Shown: in pieces, positions 58,513 to 64,000 of the stretch | How positions within the stretch are numbered: the first letter of the stretch is position 1 | How the letters are laid out: each line of letters begins with the position of its first letter | NCBI GenBank assembly: GCA_016699675.1 | Contig: CP064985.1 | Span: 1,798,001 to 1,862,000 of the forward strand | Origin: Austwickia sp. | Lineage (GTDB): Bacteria > Actinomycetota > Actinomycetes > Actinomycetales > Dermatophilaceae | Direction of reading: 5' to 3' | DNA: 64,000 nt | Made by a program: the position numbers and the translations under genes | Notes under the pieces: generated by a model | Databases searched by the model: none | The model's input: the letters and a program-made list of their open reading frames with translations, nothing else | What the model was told of the DNA's origin: nothing

Positions 58513-59778
58513 ATGACTGACATTCCCGACGGCGCCAGAAGCAGCGCCACCCCCAGCGCCGAAGCCGCCGCTCTCCTCGCCGAGCTCGCGGCCGACCGCG
58601 ACGCGATCGCGGCGGACATCCTCGACCTGGTCCGCGTAGAGAGCCACAGCCTGGACGTCGCCGCCCTGGCCCGGTGCGCGGAGGCGGTGCGCGCGCTCGC
58701 CGTACGGCTCCTCGGCGCGCCCGACCGTGAGGAGCGCGTCAGCGGCGCGGCCCAGGATCGCGGGGACGTGCTGGCCTTGACGTACGCCGGGACCGGCCCT
58801 GGCCACGTCGTCCTGCTGGGGCACTACGACACCGTGTGGCCGACGGGGACCCTGGCCGACTGGCCCGCCGGCCCGGGCCCCGCCCCCGACGCCCTCGACG
58901 GCGCCGACGACCAGCTCGACCCGCAGGGCCGACCGACGCTCACGGGCCCCGGAATCCTGGACATGAAGTCCGGGGTGGTGCAGGGCTTCTGGGCCCTGGC
59001 GGCACTGCGGCGGCAGGGTGCTTCGGGCCAGCCGATCCCCACGGTCACCTACGTGCTGACGGGGGACGAGGAGGTGGGCTCGTACGCCTCCCGGTCGACC
59101 GTGGAACGGATCTGCTGGGGAGTCGACGCCACCCTCGTGCTGGAGCCGAGCGCCGACGGGCACCCTAAGTCCGAGCGCAAGGGCACCGGCTTGACCCGCG
59201 TGGGGGTGATCGGAGTCGAGGCCCATTCCGGGCTCGAACCGGAAAAGGGGGCGAGCGCGGTGCACGCCCTCGCCGAGGCGGTGGGCCAGTTCGTCGCCGC
59301 CGCTCGCCCCGATCTCGGGACCACCGTCAACGTCGGGGTGATCGGCGGCGGCAGCGGCGCGAACGTCGTCGCCGGCGAGGCCACCGCGCTCGTCGACATC
59401 CGCGTCACCCGACCCGAGGAGCCGGCCCGGATCGACGCGGCGTTCGCCGCCGTCCAACCCCGCGACGAGCGGGTCAGCATCGCCATCGAGACGGACTGGT
59501 CCCGGCCGCCCATGGTGCTCACCGAGGCCAGCAGGGCCCTGCTGCGCGTCGTCCAGGAGGCCGGCGCCGCCCTGGGCCGCCGGCTCGGACACGTCTCGGT
59601 CGGCGGCGCCAGTGACGCGAACTTCGTCTGCGCCCTCGGCAAACCCGTCCTGTGCGGACTCGGCGCGGTCGGCGCGGGCCCGCACGCGCGGCACGAACAC
59701 ATCCTCCTCGACGCGATCCCGAGCCAAAACCGCGCTGGTCGCCGAGAGCCTGCGCCGCCTCGCGGGCGGCTGCCGTAG
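58513..59778 (+). CDS. M20-family metallopeptidase
   Basis: A 421-residue zinc peptidase/deacylase of the ArgE/carboxypeptidase G2 type. Metal-site motifs are GHYDTVWPTG, GPGILDMKSGVVQG and LTGDEEVGS, followed by VGVEAHSGLEPEKGASA and a late AHAR-HEH: GPHARHEHILLDAI. After DAIP the frame gives SQNRAGRREPAPPRGRLP, whereas the neighbouring +1 frame reads AKTALVAESLRRLAGG, the usual ending. So the last about 18 residues may be frameshifted at CCC (59718-59720) or AAAA (59726-59729), though the +1 frame has no early stop. ATG 58513 is the start. Substrate unknown. Confidence 0.82.
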   Translation: MTDIPDGARSSATPSAEAAALLAELAADRDAIAADILDLVRVESHSLDVAALARCAEAVRALAVRLLGAPDREERVSGAAQDRGDVLALTYAGTGPGHVVLLGHYDTVWPTGTLADWPAGPGPAPDALDGADDQLDPQGRPTLTGPGILDMKSGVVQGFWALAALRRQGASGQPIPTVTYVLTGDEEVGSYASRSTVERICWGVDATLVLEPSADGHPKSERKGTGLTRVGVIGVEAHSGLEPEKGASAVHALAEAVGQFVAAARPDLGTTVNVGVIGGGSGANVVAGEATALVDIRVTRPEEPARIDAAFAAVQPRDERVSIAIETDWSRPPMVLTEASRALLRVVQEAGAALGRRLGHVSVGGASDANFVCALGKPVLCGLGAVGAGPHARHEHILLDAIPSQNRAGRREPAPPRGRLP

Positions 59779-59816
59779 TTCGCCGGTATCCCCACGCGCC
59801 GGGCGCACCCCGCGGG

Positions 59817-60623
59817 TCAGTCCACCCGCGCGAGGATCTCGCCGTGCAGCATTCCGAACCACGCCTCGGGATGCTCGCCCCAGGCGCGCCACGCCGCCGC
59901 GATCTCGGCCAGGTCCGCGTCGGTCGCGAGGCCCAGCTCCACGGCCTGGGTCGCAAATGCCGACTGGGTCGCCCGGTCCGCCCACACCCCCGCCCACCAG
60001 GCCGTCTCCTCGGCGGTGCCGTAGCTCCACGCGCTCGCGCTTGCCGTCACCTCGGTCAGCCCGGCCGCGCGCGCCCAGCCGCGCAGCCGCCGCCCCGCGT
60101 CGGGCTCGCCGCCGTTGGCGCGGGCGAGGGCGCGGTACGTCGAGAGCCAGCGCGTCATCCCCTCCGACGCCGGATGCCAGGTCATGGCCGAGTAGTCGGC
60201 GTCCCTAGCCGCCACGATCCCACCGGGCTTGGTCACCCGCGCCATCTCGCGCAGCGCCGCCACCGGATCGCCCAGGTGCTGGAGCAGCTGGTGGGCGTGG
60301 ACCACGTCGTACGTCGCGTCCGCCGCGGGCAACGCATAGGCGTCGGCGCCGGCGAACGACGTCCGGTCGTCCCCGCGCCGCCCAGCCTCGGCGCGGGCTG
60401 CGGCGACGGCGGCCTCGGAGGCGTCGACGCCGACGACCCGCCCGGTCGGCCCGACCGCCGCCGCCAGGTCCAGGGTGATCGTGCCGGGCCCGCAGCCGAC
60501 ATCGAGGACGGCCATCCCCGGGCGCAGGTGGGGCAGGAGGTGCGCCGCCGAATTGGCCGCGGTCCGGGTGCCGTGCGAGCGAAGAACGCTGCCGTGGTGG
60601 CCGTGGGAGTAGCGCTCGGTCAT
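59817..60623 (-). CDS. Class I SAM-dependent methyltransferase (UbiE-like)
   Basis: A 268-residue methyltransferase. The N-terminus MTERYSHGHHGSVLRSHGTRTAANSAAHLLPHLRPGMAVLDVGCGPGTITLDLAA gives the SAM loop; VVHAHQLLQHLGDPVAALREMARVTKPGGIVAARDADYSAMTWHP is the next motif. This HGHH...LRSHGTRTA beginning is common among actinobacterial methyltransferases of unknown substrate. ATG at 60623 is preferred to an in-frame start 51 nt upstream. It is convergent with the M20 peptidase and divergent from a hydrolase gene. Confidence 0.86.
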   Translation of the reverse strand: MTERYSHGHHGSVLRSHGTRTAANSAAHLLPHLRPGMAVLDVGCGPGTITLDLAAAVGPTGRVVGVDASEAAVAAARAEAGRRGDDRTSFAGADAYALPAADATYDVVHAHQLLQHLGDPVAALREMARVTKPGGIVAARDADYSAMTWHPASEGMTRWLSTYRALARANGGEPDAGRRLRGWARAAGLTEVTASASAWSYGTAEETAWWAGVWADRATQSAFATQAVELGLATDADLAEIAAAWRAWGEHPEAWFGMLHGEILARVD

Positions 60624-60782
60624 GGCGTCAGGATGCGCGTCGCCCGCCCGGTATGACCAGATGTTAAGACACATGTCTCACACAGTGAGCCACGTGACGA
60701 CCCGGCTACACCGGCCGTGGGACGGGCCGATGGGCCCGTGGGGGCGCCGACAGGGTGCCTCGTCCCGAAGGAGTCGCCCGCG

Positions 60783-61847
60783 ATGCTTCGCAGCCGCCCC
60801 GTGCGCCGTCGGCGCCGGCGCCGGCCGCGTCGCGCCGTCGCGCTCGCGGCCGGCGTCCTGCTGGCCTTCGGAACGGCCAACACGGGGCTCGAGGCGGCCA
60901 ACCGGGCGGCCTTCCCCAGCCGTACGACGACCGGGGTGGTCCACTCCGAGCGGGTGAGCACATTACTGCCGCACGCCTACTGGGTGTTCTTTCCGGGGTT
61001 CGGGATCGACTTCTGCCCGGACGTGGAGCGCGCCCTGGTGCCCGTCACCCGGGACTACGGCCGCTCGTTCTGCGTCGCGCCGTCCCCGGCCGGGTTGGAC
61101 CCCGCGGAGATCGCGCGGACCGTCCGCGCCCGGGTCGCGGAGGACCGGACCGGCGCCGAGCCGGTCACGCTCTATCTCTACGGCATCAGCATGGGCGGGA
61201 TGCTCGCGTACGACGTCGCCCGGCAGCTTGACGGCCACGACGGCATCACGGTCCGAGCGCTGATCTTCGACTCCAGCCCCGCCGGGCCGGAGAGCGTGTC
61301 GGGGGCGAAGAAGTACGTTGTGCGGGCCGGGGCGGCGATCAACCGGCTGCCCGACCTCCCAGGCGACATCCCCAACCCGCTCAAGGGCGGTCCCCTCAAT
61401 CGGTTCGCCGGCCACGCCGGGGAGGCGGTCGCGGCCAACCTCGGGCGCGGCGACTGGCCGCTGTCGGGACAGGACCTGCGGTTTGCCTGGTACAAGGCCA
61501 CGCGGGTGACCAGCGGCGGCGTGACGAACCAGCTGCAGTACATCGAAGGCTTCTACCCCGCCAAGGATCCGGCCGCGCTGCCGTACGCCGCGTTCGCGTA
61601 CCTGCGCGCCCAGGACCCCGGGGCGGACACCACGGTCGACGTGCTGCGGGCGATCACGACGTACGTCGACCTGGTGGCCCCCCGCGAGCTGGCCGTCTAC
61701 CCGATCGTCGGCGGGACGCACGCGAGCGCCGACACGACGGTGGCCAGCTATGCCGCGGCGCTGCGCACGTTCGTGCGCAGCGCCGGGTTGCCGACCGCGG
61801 ACGACATGGAGCGACTACGCGGGCTGGACCGCGTCCGTCCGCTCTGA
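60783..61847 (+). CDS. Secreted alpha/beta-hydrolase-like protein
   Basis: A 354-residue protein with an N-terminal basic leader and hydrophobic stretch (RRAVALAAGVLLAFGTANTGL) that is probably a signal peptide. The nucleophile elbow reads YGISMGGMLAYDVAR, with a strand before it (VTLYLYG). Possible acid and His come from IFDSSP and PIVGGTHASADTT. Otherwise it is not close to a known lipase. ATG 60783 follows AAGGAG, which decides that start over an in-frame one 66 nt upstream. Its 3' end overlaps the convergent transporter by about 30 nt. Confidence 0.7.
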   Translation: MLRSRPVRRRRRRRPRRAVALAAGVLLAFGTANTGLEAANRAAFPSRTTTGVVHSERVSTLLPHAYWVFFPGFGIDFCPDVERALVPVTRDYGRSFCVAPSPAGLDPAEIARTVRARVAEDRTGAEPVTLYLYGISMGGMLAYDVARQLDGHDGITVRALIFDSSPAGPESVSGAKKYVVRAGAAINRLPDLPGDIPNPLKGGPLNRFAGHAGEAVAANLGRGDWPLSGQDLRFAWYKATRVTSGGVTNQLQYIEGFYPAKDPAALPYAAFAYLRAQDPGADTTVDVLRAITTYVDLVAPRELAVYPIVGGTHASADTTVASYAAALRTFVRSAGLPTADDMERLRGLDRVRPL

Positions 61848-63575
61848 GGCGGCGGCCCCGGAGCCGGGCGACGAGTCGCGGCTGGAGCGAGCCACCCGCA
61901 GCGACCCGATCAGGCCGAGCAGGAGGAAACCGCAGGCCAGCCAGATCGCGCTGGACGTCGCGGCGGCGAACCCGTCGGACAGCGCCTGCACCACGTCCGG
62001 GCCGAGCGCGCCGAGCCGGCCGTGCGCTCCCTCGGCGCGGAGCCCGACGATCGCCCCGCCGGCCGAGTCTGCCGTCGCGTGGCTGAGACCCTCGGCGACC
62101 CCTGCCGGCAGCCCGGGCAGTTCGCGGAGGCGGTCGGCGAGGACGGTCCCGAGCCGTACGGCGAGCGTCGACCCCGCCAGGGCCGCCCCGAGCGCGGCGC
62201 CGACCTGCCGGACCGTGCTCTGGGTCGCGGAGCCCATGCCCGACTGGGCCGTGGGCACGTCGCGCAGGACGGTCGAGGTGAGCTGCGCGGAGGCCAGGCC
62301 AAGCCCGACGCCGTACACCGCGAGCGCCACCGTCAGCCAGCCGGGCGCCGCCTGCGCCCGCACGAGCAGGCCGGTCACCGCCGTACCCACCACTTCCAGG
62401 CCGAGACCCAAGACCACCACGCGGGGCGCGCCGAGCGCCGCCGCCAGGTGCCGAGCCGACGCCCCGGACAGGAACGCCCCGAGCGCCATGCCGGCGAGCA
62501 CCAGGCCGGCCTGCATGACGCTGAGCCCGGCGGCGTTCACCAGGTAGAGCGGCAACACGAACACCAGCGCGAACTCGCCGACCGCCACCGCCATCGCCGT
62601 GAGGTTGCCCCAGGCGAACGTGCCGATCCGGAAGAGGGACAGGTCGATGATCGCCGAGCGGCCGTTGCCCGCTCGGTGCCGCTCCCAGATGACGAACAGG
62701 GTCAGGAAGATCACGCCGAGGGCGATGGCGACCGGGGCGGCGGAGATGGGGGCCGAGGCCGGCCACACCAGCGGGCCCACGCGGAGCTCGGCCAGCGGCA
62801 CCCACCAACCGAGGCTGGTGCCCTCGATGAACCCGAAGACGAGCAGGCCGAACCCAAGGGCGCTGGTCAGTAGCCCGTCGACGTCCATGCCGGGGCGCTG
62901 ATCGTCGCCGCTGGTCTCGCGCACGGCGTACAGTCCCAGGCCAACGACGACGAGCGCGATCGGGACGTTGACGAAGAAGATCCAGCGCCACGAGACGTTT
63001 GTCGTGAGCCAGCCGCCGAGCAGCGGGCCGATCGCCGCCATGCCCGCCATGACCGCGCCCCAGATGCCGAAGGCCGTCGCCCGTTCCTTGCCGCGGAAGG
63101 TGGCGTTGACCGTGGACAGGGTGGCGGGCAGGACCATCGCGCCGCCGATTCCCTGCACGGCGCGGCTGGCGATGAGCGAGGTGGCGTCAGTGGCGAATCC
63201 GGCGGTGACGCTGGCGGCCGCGAAGAGCACGACGCCCGCCAGGAAGATGCGGCGCCGGCCGCGGCGATCACCGAGCCGACCGAACGAGAGCAGCAGGGCC
63301 GCGAACACCACGTTGTAGAGGCTGTTCACCCACTGGGCGTCGGTCAGGTCGAGCTTGAGGTCGGTGATGATCTGCGGCAGCGCGACGCCGACGATCGTGC
63401 CGTCGAGGACGATCATCGACAGGCCCGCGGCGAGCGCGGCGAGACCGAACCAGCGCCGCGGGTCGGGGGACGTGGCGCCGTCGCCGGGGGCCGCTGGGGC
63501 GTCCGGGTTGGGGGCGCCGGAGGAGCGCGCGGGGATCGGGGGGCTGGAGGCGCCGCGCCGGGTGGGGGTCGCCAT
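61815..63575 (-). CDS. DHA2-family (EmrB/QacA) drug-efflux MFS transporter
   Basis: A 586-residue proton-driven exporter with 14 predicted segments. Segment 1 is the usual GLAALAAGLSMIVLDGTIVGVALPQI, followed by motif A (FGRLGDRRGRRRIF), ASRAVQGIGGAMVLPATLS and the segment-5 motif GIWGAVMAGMAAIGPLLGGWLTTNVSWRWIFFVNVPIA typical of EmrB/QacA. The C-terminal part is a long, serine-rich tail. The protein starts at ATG 63575, 22 nt from a 16-bp-arm palindrome. No TetR gene is in the window; it may lie beyond the end. Likely substrates are drugs or dyes. Confidence 0.9.
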   Translation of the reverse strand: MATPTRRGASSPPIPARSSGAPNPDAPAAPGDGATSPDPRRWFGLAALAAGLSMIVLDGTIVGVALPQIITDLKLDLTDAQWVNSLYNVVFAALLLSFGRLGDRRGRRRIFLAGVVLFAAASVTAGFATDATSLIASRAVQGIGGAMVLPATLSTVNATFRGKERATAFGIWGAVMAGMAAIGPLLGGWLTTNVSWRWIFFVNVPIALVVVGLGLYAVRETSGDDQRPGMDVDGLLTSALGFGLLVFGFIEGTSLGWWVPLAELRVGPLVWPASAPISAAPVAIALGVIFLTLFVIWERHRAGNGRSAIIDLSLFRIGTFAWGNLTAMAVAVGEFALVFVLPLYLVNAAGLSVMQAGLVLAGMALGAFLSGASARHLAAALGAPRVVVLGLGLEVVGTAVTGLLVRAQAAPGWLTVALAVYGVGLGLASAQLTSTVLRDVPTAQSGMGSATQSTVRQVGAALGAALAGSTLAVRLGTVLADRLRELPGLPAGVAEGLSHATADSAGGAIVGLRAEGAHGRLGALGPDVVQALSDGFAAATSSAIWLACGFLLLGLIGSLRVARSSRDSSPGSGAAASERTDAVQPA

Positions 63576-63597
63576 GACTCACCTGCAATTCGAAACG

Positions 63598-63642
63598 TAC
63601 CGTCACTGTGTCGGTATCTATGTTAGCGACACAGTGACGGTA
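63598..63642 (-). promoter_or_regulatory. Large palindromic operator upstream of the drug exporter
   Basis: TACCGTCACTGTGTCG (63598-63613) and its exact complement CGACACAGTGACGGTA (63627-63642) are 13 nt apart. The near arm is 23 nt before the exporter start. A perfect long palindrome here is characteristic of TetR-type repressor control of multidrug exporters. Confidence 0.75.
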
Positions 63643-63708
63643 TGTCGATGAGGGGGGCAGCGGCGGCCCGGGGTGGGCGCTTGGGGTCGAGGTGTCGCCG
63701 GTGGAGGC

Positions 63709-64000
63709 TTAGGCTGCCGAGCCGGTGTGCTCGTCGAGCCAGGCGATGATGTCGGCGGTGACCTCGTCCCGGCAGGTCTCGTTGAGGATCTCGTGCCGAG
63801 CCTCGCGGTAGAGCTGCGAGCGAACATCCCGGACGCCCGCCGCCTGGAACTGGCGCTTGGCGGCGAGGACGCCCTTCCAGTTGTCGCCCACCGGGTCGTT
63901 GGATCCGGCGATGAGGAAGAGGGGCAGGTCATTGGGCACGTCGGCGACGCGCTTGGCGTTGTGGATCGGCGCGATCCCCTCGAAGAGGTCGGCGTAGAAC
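63709..64000 (-). CDS. Alpha/beta hydrolase, 3' part only (runs off the window)
   Basis: C-terminal 97 residues of an alpha/beta hydrolase (monoacylglycerol lipase/serine aminopeptidase S33 type): FEGIAPIHNAKRVADVPNDLPLFLIAGSNDPVGDNWKG with the acid residue in SNDPVG, then QLYREARHEILNETCRDEVTADIIAWLDEHTG with the catalytic His in ARHEILNE. The 5' end is beyond 64000. It is read on the same strand as the exporter but separated from it by the palindrome. Confidence 0.85.
   Translation of the reverse strand, partial: FYADLFEGIAPIHNAKRVADVPNDLPLFLIAGSNDPVGDNWKGVLAAKRQFQAAGVRDVRSQLYREARHEILNETCRDEVTADIIAWLDEHTGSAA

Overview
The window is high-GC, gene-dense chromosome of an actinomycete. GTG starts are common, codons end almost always in G or C, several genes look leaderless (a TANNNT box 6-8 nt before the start), and there is a DUF222/HNH protein and a SigE-type ECF sigma factor. 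The mix fits Micrococcales such as Dermatophilaceae/Intrasporangiaceae; that placement is inference, because no rRNA or marker gene is present.

Layout. 0-5 kb: APC amino-acid permease divergent from glucosamine-6-phosphate deaminase, a hypothetical, a STAS-like protein and a cytoplasmic glycoamylase-family protein. 5.0-16.1 kb: a complete nitrate-respiration locus. narGHJI plus a DUF6457 gene run as one overlapping operon on the minus strand, two NarK-type transporters run divergently, and a winged-helix regulator with SufR-like cysteines faces them across a strong terminator. No nitrite reductase is visible. 16-29 kb: PatB/MalY C-S lyase, a methyl-accepting chemotaxis protein with a frameshifted tail, PIG-L deacetylase, small proteins, bacteriohemerythrin, an MpaB/DUF2236 oxygenase, a PAP2-GNAT fusion, a secreted GH5 plus barrel-domain protein and a HelD/HelR-type helicase. 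29-34.8 kb: ECF sigma factor with its membrane partner, alpha-glucosidase and acyl-CoA synthetase, with two short remnants that look like MazF C-termini.

34.8-36.7 kb is an array of GC-rich palindromes interrupted by a complete IS256-family element with an 8-bp target duplication. 36.7-41.3 kb: PfkB sugar kinase divergent from a sugar ABC transporter. 41.3-47.3 kb: membrane protein, tandem methyltransferase, a frameshifted enoyl-CoA hydratase, serine hydrolase, glutaredoxin-like protein and a methyltransferase. 47.3-49.7 kb: a sulfide/persulfide operon (SQR, TusE/DsrC-like, DsrE2-like) behind a 16-bp palindrome of CsoR/CstR type. 49.7-53.7 kb: thiolase-like protein, ZIP transporter, ketopantoate reductase. 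53.7-58.5 kb is a decaying stretch: a DUF5655 pseudogene, DUF222/HNH protein, and a PP2C-GNAT gene joined to an N-truncated peptidase E by an apparent deletion. 58.5-64 kb: M20 peptidase, methyltransferase, secreted hydrolase, a DHA2 drug exporter behind a 16-bp-arm palindrome, and the 3' end of an alpha/beta hydrolase.

Functionally, the window describes a facultative heterotroph that can respire nitrate, oxidise sulfide to persulfide and pass the sulfur to carrier proteins, and take up and hydrolyse sugars. Several genes carry single-base frameshifts at homopolymers, so part of the apparent decay could be assembly error.
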